64,000 nt of DNA. Origin: Lentisphaerota bacterium (GTDB lineage: Bacteria > Verrucomicrobiota > Lentisphaeria > Victivallales > Victivallaceae). Under the pieces are notes generated by a model. The model saw nothing but the letters and a program-made list of their open reading frames with translations, made no database searches and was not told the origin of the DNA. Shown here in pieces: positions 26,726-36,200 of this stretch. How positions within the stretch are numbered: the stretch's first letter is position 1; the number at the start of each line of letters is the position of its first letter. Location: contig SUVW01000001.1 of assembly GCA_015061815.1 (NCBI GenBank), forward strand, positions 213,791 through 277,790, in the 5' to 3' direction. The position numbers and the translations under genes were made by a program.

Positions 26726-27736
26726 TCACTCCAAATATTTATAGTTCAACGCCGGGAAATTCTCTTTTGTCAGTAAAACTTCTGCTGATCTTATTGTCAT
26801 ATCCAGAGATTTTCTCATATACTCTTTTTCTTCCTCATCTTCGCTGTTCCATATCTCTGAACGGTAATTTGAAATTTTTGACAGCTCCCAGCAACGATCA
26901 GCCTGACCGGTGGCAAAATCCATCGTGAATTCTTCCGTCCCCAAATCGATCTTTTCCGGGGAATCATCCGTATATCCCCGGGTGTAAACGACTTCAGATC
27001 GTGAACGCAAACGGCAGCTGCCGGATAATTGAGGCTGATAATAGTAATTGCCGTTACTCCCGGCCCGTTGACCGCCGCCGCGCCATATCCAGCGCAAATT
27101 ATCTGCTCTTCCCCGGCCGACAGCATGCTCCCACACCGCCAGAGTCCAGTAGCCGACATTCCCCAGCGAAGAGATTTCCGTTGAAGAAAGATAACCGTTT
27201 TCCGCATAAGTCCCGGATGATCGGTATTGGTAATCACTTCCCCATTGCAGAGCCAAATCGGCATCCACCCCGAATCCGGTCAGAGGATAAGCAGTATCGA
27301 ATGCCGGACGCGGATAAAGCACCGCATCATTCACTATTTTGGCGGCGGTCGAAATAAATTGACTTACACTATGCCGTAAAGACGGAAGCGTTTCCGGCAA
27401 AAAAAGATAGGGATAAGGATCGATTTGATACTCCTGCCAGAATTGCTCATCCGGATAACGCAGAGGATTGACTCCGGTCATTGACGTCAAAGCGGCCCAT
27501 TGACCGAAATGATGTACATTAAATGCATTTCGCACCAAATCACCGATCGCTTCGCGCATAGACGGGATCATAGAGCGTATCTCATAGGTGTGACGGTTTA
27601 CCGGCATAGTTTCCGGAATGCGCCGGTAAAGATACTTTTTGCCGTGCGAACCGAAAAATTCCAGCCTTTCAGCGACCGCTTCACAGAGCATATTCCATGC
27701 CCGGGTGACCGGGATATTTGCGTTTATGAAACTCAT
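26726..27736 (-). CDS. Uncharacterised tail-cassette protein
   Basis: 336 aa. The ATG at 27736 overlaps the preceding stop (ATGA). No domain is recognised. Visible features: an N-terminal helical part with SFINANIPVTRAWNMLCEAV, a segment rich in aromatic residues and prolines (PYPYLFLPETLPSLRHSV), a Gly/Tyr-rich middle (GQRAGSNGNYYYQPQLSG) and an acidic C-terminal helix (NSEDEEEKEYMRKSLD). Between two virion-like proteins it is most likely structural, but this is inference from position. Confidence 0.6.
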   Translation of the reverse strand: MSFINANIPVTRAWNMLCEAVAERLEFFGSHGKKYLYRRIPETMPVNRHTYEIRSMIPSMREAIGDLVRNAFNVHHFGQWAALTSMTGVNPLRYPDEQFWQEYQIDPYPYLFLPETLPSLRHSVSQFISTAAKIVNDAVLYPRPAFDTAYPLTGFGVDADLALQWGSDYQYRSSGTYAENGYLSSTEISSLGNVGYWTLAVWEHAVGRGRADNLRWIWRGGGQRAGSNGNYYYQPQLSGSCRLRSRSEVVYTRGYTDDSPEKIDLGTEEFTMDFATGQADRCWELSKISNYRSEIWNSEDEEEKEYMRKSLDMTIRSAEVLLTKENFPALNYKYLE

Positions 27737-28593
27737 TGCAGATACCACTCCTCACCGAATATCATTCTCGAATAATCGCTTTCAAATATCTGGCTGACAC
27801 TGCCGCCGCGAAATTTTCCCAACAGTTTAAATAACAGCACTCCGGAAGGCACATCCGTTTCAAATGACCATGAGTAAGTGTTTTTTTCCTCATCCCGGAT
27901 AAAGCAAATGTAGAGCAACACCTCCCCCTGTTCCGACAGAGTCAAATCAGTCACCGGGATCGTTTCACACCCCGGAACATCTGTATATCCGCAACAGGCG
28001 GAATCCGGTTCCCTGCCGTTGGTGATGCGCACCGTATTGCGGGAAAGAGCGCGGAGTTTGAATATTCCGTTGTACTCATCGGCGGCGGGGATGGCGGCTG
28101 TACCGCCGGAAAGCAGCATTCCCGGCAAAAGATTGCCGCATCCATCTTCCCGGCAGTTGATCAGCACCCTGGCGGAACCTCCGGCAGCGGAGATCAGTTC
28201 TCCGTTGCTGACTGTCACAAAAGGGCCTTCTCCGGAAAAATACGCGGGGATCAAACCGGATATGGCCGCGATCCCCATCTGCCCGGGGGCGACATCTTCC
28301 AGGGCGATCCCCCAGGGAAGCGACTCATCGGCGGCGGGGATGCCGCTGACCACATTCTGTCCGTCGAACCAATCCTTTCCCGTTCCGGGAGATACACTGT
28401 TGACAGCTACCGGTGAAAAAGCCGGAATATTCTGTGAAGACGTGTTGATGAAATTCAACCGGAAATCAGTCGGCGGCGCGGAATTTTCCGCCACCGGCAC
28501 ACCTGCTGAACGTAAAAGAGAATTGACGGCGTTGAATCTGGCGGCTGACTCTCCGGTAAACGGTGTTCCGGGGACAGTATCACTGAATAACAT
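27733..28593 (-). CDS. Uncharacterised tail-cassette protein
   Basis: 286 aa beginning at the ATG at 28593 after GGAGGA; the longer open frame to 28812 is antisense to nothing useful and lacks a ribosome site. The N-terminal part (TPFTGESAARFNAVNSLL) and the Gly/Ser-rich, beta-predicted middle (ISAAGGSARVLINC, MLLSGGTAAIPAADEYNG) resemble decorating or fibre-linked phage proteins, but I recognise no family. It overlaps the next gene by four bases. Confidence 0.6.
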   Translation of the reverse strand: MLFSDTVPGTPFTGESAARFNAVNSLLRSAGVPVAENSAPPTDFRLNFINTSSQNIPAFSPVAVNSVSPGTGKDWFDGQNVVSGIPAADESLPWGIALEDVAPGQMGIAAISGLIPAYFSGEGPFVTVSNGELISAAGGSARVLINCREDGCGNLLPGMLLSGGTAAIPAADEYNGIFKLRALSRNTVRITNGREPDSACCGYTDVPGCETIPVTDLTLSEQGEVLLYICFIRDEEKNTYSWSFETDVPSGVLLFKLLGKFRGGSVSQIFESDYSRMIFGEEWYLQ

Positions 28594-28603
28594 ATCGTTC
28601 CTC

Positions 28604-29440
28604 CTACAGATCAAGTACTGCAAATGAAGCGCGTTCATATATCCGGCTGACATGCACCGAATAAATGCCGTTCTGTCCGGGGAGAGCCGACGGGATCGTC
28701 CAGAAATGATCCCACCCCTCGACGATCCCGGCATCGACACCGCCGGCACTGCGGTGAGTATTGCAGCGGATATTGAAGCGGAAGGTAAGGTCGCACAACT
28801 CCCGGCCGCCATTCCCGGTAAAGTTGCGGCTGCCGGTCAATCCGAGAAAGAGCACTTCGCCCGGATTCCAATTGGCAAAAGCGGTGGAGTTCACCTTGCC
28901 CACCAGATTGGCAATCTGCCGTAAATAGGCCCGGGAAAGAGCGCGTTCAGCGGGGAAAGTGGCAATACAGCACAAGCTCATTTCCGGAGTATAGCGGATG
29001 ATCTGGCCGCTGACCGATGCCACTCCGTATTTACCGTTCCAATCGATCAGTTTTCCGGGATCGGGCAGAGGTGCAGCCGGGTCGGTGGTACGGGAAAAGA
29101 TGCATTCCAGGGCCTGTTTGGAATATCCGGCACCGGCGTTGACTTCGATTTTCCACTGCCGGTCACCGGCCTGTTTATCACCGGAATTTTCCGCTGTTTT
29201 TTCTCCGTTCCGCCGGTAATTCACAGCGACTTCCGCCACTCCTCCGGCGGCACGGATCACTTCGGCGGAAACTTTGGGTGCGCCCTCCCATTCTGCCGGA
29301 GCGGCGGCAAAAACTTCGCTTACGGCCCGGTCGACATCTCCGGCATCCGGGAAAGTGGCTACATAATTAACGCTTGCGCGTTCACAACGCCCGAAGCGGT
29401 CAAGTTTCCGTTGTCCGATCACGGATCGTTCTATTTTCAT
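28604..29440 (-). CDS. Uncharacterised tail-cassette protein
   Basis: 278 aa. Start at 29440 follows GAGGTGA; the frame extends to 29482, but the upstream part overlaps the small gene before it. Beta-rich, with KIERSVIGQRKLDRFGRC at the start and SRNFTGNGGRELCDLTFRF followed by a W-rich C-terminal strand region. No known domain is recognised. The gene has its own strong ribosome site and lies 10 bases after the 34-aa gene. Confidence 0.6.
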   Translation of the reverse strand: MKIERSVIGQRKLDRFGRCERASVNYVATFPDAGDVDRAVSEVFAAAPAEWEGAPKVSAEVIRAAGGVAEVAVNYRRNGEKTAENSGDKQAGDRQWKIEVNAGAGYSKQALECIFSRTTDPAAPLPDPGKLIDWNGKYGVASVSGQIIRYTPEMSLCCIATFPAERALSRAYLRQIANLVGKVNSTAFANWNPGEVLFLGLTGSRNFTGNGGRELCDLTFRFNIRCNTHRSAGGVDAGIVEGWDHFWTIPSALPGQNGIYSVHVSRIYERASFAVLDL

Positions 29441-29450
29441 ATTTTTCACC

Positions 29451-29555
29451 TCACTTGTACTCCATACGGGCAATAAGTTCATTGAGCAGCTCCAGAATTT
29501 CTCCGGTTCTGCGGTTCAACTCATCCAAAATCTGTTTCAATTCATTGTAACTCAT
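29451..29555 (-). CDS. Tiny coiled-coil protein, first gene of the tail cassette
   Basis: 34 aa (MSYNELKQILDELNRRTGEI then LELLNELIARMEYK), a single amphipathic helix with heptad-like leucines, preceded by CAGGAGAG seven bases before the ATG. It is too short for ordinary gene calling. A TTGACA lies about 45 bases upstream on the same strand, with no clear -10. It may be a small scaffold or assembly helper for the cassette. Confidence 0.6.
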   Translation of the reverse strand: MSYNELKQILDELNRRTGEILELLNELIARMEYK

Positions 29556-29673
29556 CTCTGCTCTCCTGCGGTAAAATGGATGGATTCTCTGTTATTGCAC
29601 CGTAATGTCAACATAAAAAAGAGGGTTTTTGCAAATAAGGACTTGAAAAAAACGGTTTGAGGGGTTATTTTAA

Positions 29674-29703
29674 TTGATCGACAATTGTAGATTGTAGTAT
29701 AAT
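29674..29703 (+). promoter_or_regulatory. Promoter of rpmH-rnpA-yidD-yidC-jag
   Basis: TTGATC at 29674-29679, an 18-bp spacer and a perfect TATAAT at 29698-29703, about 75 bases before rpmH. Confidence 0.75.
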
Positions 29704-29777
29704 GACTGCAGAATACGGATATCTGCAGCAAATTTTTTCAGTATAGAAAAGTAACACAAAGACAGGATGAAATTAAA

Positions 29778-29912
29778 ATGAAAAGAACTTTTCAGCCCTC
29801 GAACCGCCGCCGCAAACGCCGGATCGGTTTCTTCGCACGTATGGCAACTGCCGCCGGCCGTAATGTTATCAGACGCCGCCGTCAGAAAGGCCGCGCCCGG
29901 CTCACTGCCTGA
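29778..29912 (+). CDS. rpmH: Ribosomal protein bL34
   Basis: 44 aa, too short for most ORF lists. Starts [20 protein letters not shown], the standard L34 opening, and ends with the basic [13 protein letters not shown] tail, matching the family from end to end. It is the first gene of the conserved rpmH-rnpA-yidD-yidC-jag string. dnaA, often found upstream of rpmH, is absent; a phage-type cassette lies there. Confidence 0.97.
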   Translation: MKRTFQPSNRRRKRRIGFFARMATAAGRNVIRRRRQKGRARLTA

Positions 29913-29923
29913 TCCGGTGTAAC

Positions 29924-30337
29924 GTGTCGACCGAGTCTGCCGTCCCGGATTGCTGCCGCGAAGTCCGATTCCGCCTGAAAAAGCGGGAAAAATTGCGTTT
30001 CAAAACACAATTTGAGCAGATCCGCAGAGATGGGATCAAAGGTGTTGCCCCGGGAATGGTGGCGGTTGTTGCCCCCTCTCCGGAAAACCGTTTGGAGTGC
30101 GGTGTTATATGCAGCAAAAAATACAGTCTGCTGGCGGTTGTCCGCAACCGGGCACGACGGTTGATGTGGGAGAGCTTCCGGATGTTGAAACCGGGACTCT
30201 CCCCGTGTCGCATATTGCTGATACCGCGCCGGAAAATGCAAAAATACAGCCGGATGGAAGCAACTGCCGAACTTGCCGGGATACTTGCCGAATTGCAAGT
30301 GCTTGCAAAACAAGACATTCATTCGCCGCAGGAGTAA
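29924..30337 (+). CDS. rnpA: Ribonuclease P protein component
   Basis: Protein subunit that helps RNase P RNA bind precursor tRNA. 137 aa; GTG start 11 bases after the rpmH stop. The core FRLKKREKLRFKTQFEQI and the RNR box RNRARRLMWESFR are the expected signatures. An N-terminal extension of about 17 residues precedes the core, so a later start is possible but no later ATG or GTG fits. It overlaps yidD by one base. Confidence 0.93.
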   Translation: MSTESAVPDCCREVRFRLKKREKLRFKTQFEQIRRDGIKGVAPGMVAVVAPSPENRLECGVICSKKYSLLAVVRNRARRLMWESFRMLKPGLSPCRILLIPRRKMQKYSRMEATAELAGILAELQVLAKQDIHSPQE

Positions 30338-30582
30338 TGATTTTTCTCATCCGCATCTATCAAAAGGCGATATCTCCATATCTGCCCTGCCAATGCCGGT
30401 TTGAGCCGAGTTGTTCACATTATGCGGTCGAAGCATTCAAAAAGCGCGGATTCTGGATGGGGACACTGTTGACGATCTGGCGGTTGATGCGCTGTCAGCC
30501 ATTCGGTAAAAGCGGTTATGACCCGGTACCGGAAAAAGGCTTCGGCCGGACCGTAAACGCGCAAACCCAGGAAGAGGAATAA
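30337..30582 (+). CDS. yidD: Membrane protein insertion efficiency factor YidD
   Basis: 81 aa from the ATG overlapping the rnpA stop, preceded by GGAG. Contains the family core: LIRIYQKAISPYLPCQCRFE with PSCSHYAVEA, then GTLLTIWRLMRCQPFGKSGYDPVP. Helps YidC insert membrane proteins. The order rnpA-yidD-yidC is universal. Confidence 0.96.
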   Translation: MIFLIRIYQKAISPYLPCQCRFEPSCSHYAVEAFKKRGFWMGTLLTIWRLMRCQPFGKSGYDPVPEKGFGRTVNAQTQEEE

Positions 30583-30583
30583 T

Positions 30584-32314
30584 ATGAAATTCGACAAAGA
30601 AACTGTCATCGGCCTGATATTCTGTTTCATTTTGATGATGGCATGGCCGTCGATCAGTGAATTTATGGGGTGGACACCGCCCCGGGAAGAAATTGCGGAA
30701 GTTCAGACGCAAGAGCCAAGTGCCGCTGATACTGCTCCGGAAAGTGCGGTAAAAGGTGAAGCAAAATCCGCCGGTGTTGTTGTTGCAGAAAAGAAAGCGG
30801 AAACTGCTGTCAAAGCGGAATCTCCGGCGGTGCCGGATGAAAAATTCCGGAATGATGCATTGGAATTGACCGTATCGCCCACTGACGGAGCGATAAAAAA
30901 TATCCGGTTCCTCAAGTACATGCATAATGATCTGTCCGGAGAGATCGCCATTGATTCCCGGTTGTTTGCTCTGGATATCCCCAAAGCGCATACCGTTGCG
31001 GCACATCCGGTCGTTGACAGTGACAATACTCTTGTAAACACCCGCACACTCACTTTACCGCAGGGAAAACTTCTGCTCAAACAGCAATTTTCGCTGAAAA
31101 ATGATTACGTTATCAGCTGCCGTTACACCCTGACCAACATCGGAACTGTTCCGGTGACTTTGGATGGTATGGTGGTCAAAGGCGGTTCGATCGCGCCCTG
31201 GCACACGCTTACCGGGGATAAACTGCGCACCATGTCACACCGGCTGGATCTGCTGACGGCCGATGGGGATCATGAAGATATCGATGCGGATGAAGATGAT
31301 GAAGATTATTACTTCAACAAGCCGCCGCAGGTAAAATGGGCGGCGGTGAGCAACAAATATTTCTGCTCCGTATTGAAGTCTGATACCAAAGATGATTTCC
31401 GGCTCTGGCAGGAAGATCCCCGTCCGGCAGTTACCGATGCCAAAGGCAAAGAGTACAACGTGCTGACCATCGGTGCGGCCTTACCGGAATGCAAACTGCT
31501 GCCGGGTGAGTCGGAAAGTTTTGATTTCTCCACGTACACCGGGCCGAAATCTTCTGAAGCACTCTCCAATTTCGTCCCATCCGGAGAAAAAGTCATGCAT
31601 CTGGCATGGGGGCCGCTGAATTATCTTGCCCGTTTCCTGATGTGGATATTGAATATGCTTTTCGCGCTCTGCCACAGTTACGGGGTGAGCATCATCATTC
31701 TTACGCTGCTGGTGCGCACGGCATTCTATCCGCTGACGGCCAAAGGCAACGAATCCATGCAGAAAATGCGGAAAGTTCAGCCGCTTTTCAAAGAGTTGAA
31801 AGAGAAGTACAAGGATAATCCCCAACTGCTCAATCAGAAAATGACCGAACTTTACCGCAAAGAAGGGATCAATCCTTTTGCCGGATGTTTGCCGATACTT
31901 CTGCAGATACCGATCTTTTTTGCCCTGTATGCGATGCTGGATAACGCAGTGGCACTGCGCCATGTATCATTTCTGTGGGCAAAAAATCTGGCAGCGGCGG
32001 ACACGGTATTTTCCATTCCGCTTGGTTTCACGCTGCCGCTGGCAAATATTGATGCGATCCCGGTAAATCCGCTGGTTCTGATGATGACGGTTCTGATGGT
32101 CATTCAGCAGCGCATGACGCCGATGACGATGGACCCGGCACAGAAAAAGATGATGGCAATGATGCCGGTGATCATGTTGATATTCCTCTACGACTTGCCG
32201 TCCGGTCTGACACTCTACTGGACGATCAGTAACCTTTTCAGTATTATTCAACTCTGGTTGCAGAACAGACGCAACCGGGCTCTGCTCGCCGAAGCTGACA
32301 AACAGAGCAAATAA
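30584..32314 (+). CDS. yidC: Membrane protein insertase YidC
   Basis: 576 aa: an N-terminal membrane anchor (residues 6-22), a low-complexity Ala/Glu linker (about 35-75), a large periplasmic beta domain (about 80-330) with an acidic DEDDEDYYFN patch, and the conserved C-terminal insertase region (LAWGPLNYLARFLMWILN, LLVRTAFYPLTAKGNESM, PFAGCLPILLQIPIFFALY, GLTLYWTISNLFSI). The large N-terminal domain is the Gram-negative form of YidC. Confidence 0.97.
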   Translation: MKFDKETVIGLIFCFILMMAWPSISEFMGWTPPREEIAEVQTQEPSAADTAPESAVKGEAKSAGVVVAEKKAETAVKAESPAVPDEKFRNDALELTVSPTDGAIKNIRFLKYMHNDLSGEIAIDSRLFALDIPKAHTVAAHPVVDSDNTLVNTRTLTLPQGKLLLKQQFSLKNDYVISCRYTLTNIGTVPVTLDGMVVKGGSIAPWHTLTGDKLRTMSHRLDLLTADGDHEDIDADEDDEDYYFNKPPQVKWAAVSNKYFCSVLKSDTKDDFRLWQEDPRPAVTDAKGKEYNVLTIGAALPECKLLPGESESFDFSTYTGPKSSEALSNFVPSGEKVMHLAWGPLNYLARFLMWILNMLFALCHSYGVSIIILTLLVRTAFYPLTAKGNESMQKMRKVQPLFKELKEKYKDNPQLLNQKMTELYRKEGINPFAGCLPILLQIPIFFALYAMLDNAVALRHVSFLWAKNLAAADTVFSIPLGFTLPLANIDAIPVNPLVLMMTVLMVIQQRMTPMTMDPAQKKMMAMMPVIMLIFLYDLPSGLTLYWTISNLFSIIQLWLQNRRNRALLAEADKQSK

Positions 32315-32334
32315 ATTTGAAGGAAACAAAAAAA

Positions 32335-32910
32335 ATGGCAGAAAATCCGAAATTCAACGAGTACAAAGAACAGATCCTCCAGATTCTCATGCGGATGTTT
32401 GACTATCTGGCCCTGAATGGGGACTTCAAAATCGAAGAAAAAGGCAACCGGATCGGAGTGATGATCACCAGCGACAATGCCGGACGGATCATCGGCAGGA
32501 AGGGGCAGACTCTGGAAAGTCTGCAGCTGCTGGTCAACCGGATGATGTTCAAAATCGATGAAGAAGTGCCGCACATCACTCTCGATATCGACGGTTATGC
32601 CGCCGGGGACCGGGAAGCAAGAGGCGGTGAAGAGGGCGAAAACAATGCGGCACCCAGAGAGTACCGCAAACGCCCCCGGCGCGGCAGTGATGATTCACCG
32701 CGCAGCAGTGTCGAACAACTGGAAAAACAGGCTCTGGATGCCGCTAAAGAGGTCAAAAGATGGGGCGAACCGGTCAAACTGCCGGAAATGAACGCCCACG
32801 ACCGGAGAATAATACATATCACTTTGAAAGAAGACCCTGAAGTCACCACCGAATCGATCGGTGAAGGCGCGATGAAAAAAGTGGTCATCTCTCTGGCTAA
32901 AGCTGAATAA
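32335..32910 (+). CDS. jag: Jag/KhpB-type KH-R3H RNA-binding protein
   Basis: 191 aa. ATG at 32335, with AAGGAAAC 10 bases upstream. A KH domain (GVMITSDNAGRIIGRKGQTL ESL then VNRMMF) is followed by a linker rich in charged residues and an R3H domain ending with the MNAHDRRIIHITL segment. Jag-type proteins follow yidC in many bacteria and bind RNA with KhpA. The Jag_N domain is missing, so this is the short form. Confidence 0.9.
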   Translation: MAENPKFNEYKEQILQILMRMFDYLALNGDFKIEEKGNRIGVMITSDNAGRIIGRKGQTLESLQLLVNRMMFKIDEEVPHITLDIDGYAAGDREARGGEEGENNAAPREYRKRPRRGSDDSPRSSVEQLEKQALDAAKEVKRWGEPVKLPEMNAHDRRIIHITLKEDPEVTTESIGEGAMKKVVISLAKAE

Positions 32911-32930
32911 TTATTTACCGGATGTCCCCA

Positions 32931-32962
32931 AAGCCCGCAGAAAAATCTGCGGGCTTTTTTTT
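32931..32962 (+). terminator. Terminator after jag
   Basis: AAGCCCGCAGA and TCTGCGGGCTT form a strong stem with an AAAA loop, followed by T residues; closes the rpmH to jag operon. Confidence 0.9.
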
Positions 32963-33153
32963 GGCGGCAAACGTGCCGCTGCGGTAAGTGCGCCTTCGCT
33001 ACGCTGGGCGCGGGGGCAGACTGCAGGCGTTTGTCTGCAGACGGGTATCCACCCCCTGTCCGTTATTGTCTGTTAAGTCCGTTTTTGTCCGTCACGGTCG
33101 CTCCACCGACCACGCCTGCACTCACCACGTTGATTTGCAGACTTTGCCGCCAA
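32961..33153. repeat. Candidate MITE-like or palindromic element
   Basis: A 193-bp block with 11-bp perfect terminal inverted repeats, TTGGCGGCAAA at 32961-32971 and TTTGCCGCCAA at 33143-33153. Inside it are GCGCC/GGCGC, CTGCAG and GGTCG/CGACC hairpins and no ORF. Base composition differs from the surroundings. It sits between the jag terminator and the terminator of the giant gene. Inner sequence near 33060-33090 has repeated GTCCG units. Without a second copy this is only a candidate. Confidence 0.4.
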
Positions 33154-33157
33154 CGCA

Positions 33158-33187
33158 CAAAAAAACGGGGTGGCATTCGCCACCCCG
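33158..33187 (-). terminator. Terminator of the giant beta-helix gene
   Basis: On the minus strand CGGGGTGGC and GCCACCCCG pair around GAAT, followed by seven or eight T residues, 24 bases after the stop codon. Confidence 0.85.
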
Positions 33188-33210
33188 GAAGTGTCAGTTA
33201 CTGCTGACTG

Positions 33211-36200
33211 TTACGCCAGAGTACCATTGTTTTTCTTGGTGCTGAACTCCTCATGCTCCATTTCAGTGAATGAAGTGCTGCCGATTTCAGCGATAACTGC
33301 AGTACCGAGATCAACAGTATGATTGTTGAATTCGGTCAGAACATCGCCGATGTTCTCAGCCTCATTACTCCAAGCAATGATCAAGCCGTCGTCACTGGTC
33401 TGCACCAGCTGCGCCCAGACATCATCATCGGTTTCGGGAGTTGCTCCGCCGATAACCTGTTTGACTTTGCTTTCTTCATTGCCGTAACTGCCGAAATCAC
33501 CACTGCCAGCAGTACCAACGATCTCACCATCAAACTGAAGATATTTGGCATAATAGTCAAATTCTTTCACCAGTTTAACGGCACCTTGTGTTCCGGCGAG
33601 TTGAGCAAAACCGGTGATATTGAGGGTATCATTATTATCAGATCCTTTGATATCTACCGTTGCATTAAGCACCGAGTCAACATCAAGATTGAGAGTATTC
33701 TCACCGACACCCAGGTTGATGTTGTCGGCAGTTATGTAGGCTCCGCCGTTGACAGTTAAGATGTCATTATCAGTACCTGTACTGATATTACCATCTGTGG
33801 TAATAGTCGATTCGGAAACCGTCAAATTATCATTGCCGGTGCCCAAGTTAATATTACCACTACCGGTCACCGAAGCCACGCTGGAGTTGGTAATGGAAAC
33901 TGTATCATCTCCAGCGCCGGTTTCCAGCAAATCACTCTGGGTTGTATTGAACAGGATATCGGCATTTTCCACAACAACGGTATTTTCCGGAGCCTGATCA
34001 GCGGAACCGCTGTAACTACTTTTAATTACACCATTCAAATTGACATCGCCGGTCAATTTGACATCCAGATTTCCTGTATCTTTAGGTCCTTTGTTGGTAA
34101 TATTACCATTGACGACACCGCTGTTGATGTTAAGATCAAGGTCACCATTACTTGCAATATTGCCATTGATAACCGTACCGTTGGTGGTGATTTCAGCAGA
34201 ACCGCCTTCCGCGATTTCCACCGCATTACCGTTGGTATTGGCATCAAGAACGTCACTGGCAGAGAATTCAACGTTGGCACTGGAATTGCTGTCAATGGCA
34301 AGTCCCTGATTGACGTAATTCAACACCAATTTATCATCGGCAGTATCAGAAGTACCATTATCGTTGATGCTGAAAGTATACTTGCTGCCGTTGATTTCCA
34401 GCCCGGTGCCGATAACGGCCTGAGTACCGCCGACATAGATATCGATTCCGGAGAAATCAGCTCCGCTGGCGAGGACATACTCACCGCTGGCAAACATACC
34501 GGTCTGAACAGTGATATCACCGTAGGTCCAGCCGAAGCTGTTGAGGGTGAACATCGCATTTGCGGCGTTGCTTGCGTCACGGCCGGTCAGGTCGAAGTTG
34601 ACGGTCGTGCTGCTGCTCAAGGTCTGTTTACGGCTGAATTCCACTTCGCTGTTGCCGGAGATGGTGATAACATCCATATCCAGGATCAAACCTTTGAATG
34701 TGCCGTTGAAGTCAGCGAAGACAAGTTCGCTGTTTCCGGCAAAGGTACCGCTCGGTTCGCCGAAGACTCCGCCGGAAACGCGTCCGGTGAAGGTCAGATT
34801 ATCAGCATCACCGGTAAAGGTGACTTTGGTATTATCCACTGTCACGCTGTTGCCGGTCACGCCGTTGGAACCGCCGGCATAGATATCACCGCGCATGGTG
34901 ATCTCACCGCCGGTGAGGTCGACGTAGACTTCCGCATTTTCCTGAGTCAGGGTGACTCCCTGACCGACGATCATTGAACCGCCGTAGACTCTGCCGGAAA
35001 TTCCCATCTTGTCGCCGGAAGTATTTTGGATAACGACCTTGCTGGAATCGATATCGTAAGTTCCGGTGGCGGAGGTGATGAAGTTACCGCCAACGACCTG
35101 TGCGCCCATGTGGTTGCCGCCGTCGATGATCAAGGTCGTCGAATTAGCAACCTCTTCGCCATTGCGGATATCGGCACCGCCGAATACCGCAGAACGGGTG
35201 CTGATGTTGCTCAATTCGAACTGATAATCACCGGTAAGACCGGCTTCAACTGCAGTGACCGTACCGCGCAGCTGGGCTTCGCCGCGACCGATCTCATTGC
35301 CGTTGGCCAGAGGACCATCCTCGCCCTGATTGTCGGCTTTAAGCAGCAGGTTTTTCACACCGTTGCTGTTGGTCATCATGGCAGCCGGAGTGGTGTAGGT
35401 ATCGCCCGCGACCACATAGATTTCAGCGGCATCATTTTCCGCACGGACGATTTCGACCGCCTGTTCAACGGTTTGAGAAGCATCCATACCGACAATGCGC
35501 TGTTTTTCGTTCCACACAACGTTGGTACCGACTTCACTGCTCCATGCGCTGTTGACGTAGATGACATTGTTTTTGATCTCAAAGTTGGCGATAAGCAGGT
35601 CGCCGTCTTTGGTGTAGACCTGAACGAATTTATCATCAACTTTCACGGAAAGACCATTGACAGTCACCGCATAATTTGTGCCGTTGACATCAAATGTAAC
35701 TGTTGCCGCATAAGTGGAATCGTCAGCGGCAGCGATCAGGGTGTACGGACTATCGAAATCAGCTGTATCATTATAAATGGTGATATTGGCACTGCTGAAG
35801 TTATTTATTCCGTTGACCGTGATTTTCGCTTCGGTATTGACATAGATGGAAATGTTACCGTTACCCACATTGATGCTTCCGGCCGTGACCTCGCCTTTGA
35901 CAACCAGATCGGTTGCGCTGACACTTGCAGCATTGAGAGATTTGTCAGCATTGACCTTGACATCAGCCACATCCACATCTCCGGCGGTAATGGTGCCATC
36001 GACGATGACCGCACCGGCTTCGCCATCGATAGAACCGAATTTACCGGTGTCGAGCGTGACCTGATTATTGAAAATCTCCAAATTGGTCGCGTTGTCATCG
36101 CTGTTGATGGTGATTTCGGCGGCGGTGGTGCGTCCACTGATGTTGAAAGTACCATTGCCGTTGAGGTTCATCGTATCGGACAGCGTGCTGGTGTCGGTGT

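Noticed and set aside
24311..29555. Complete prophage
   Set aside because: No integrase, terminase, portal, capsid or repressor and no attachment-site duplication could be found at the edges.
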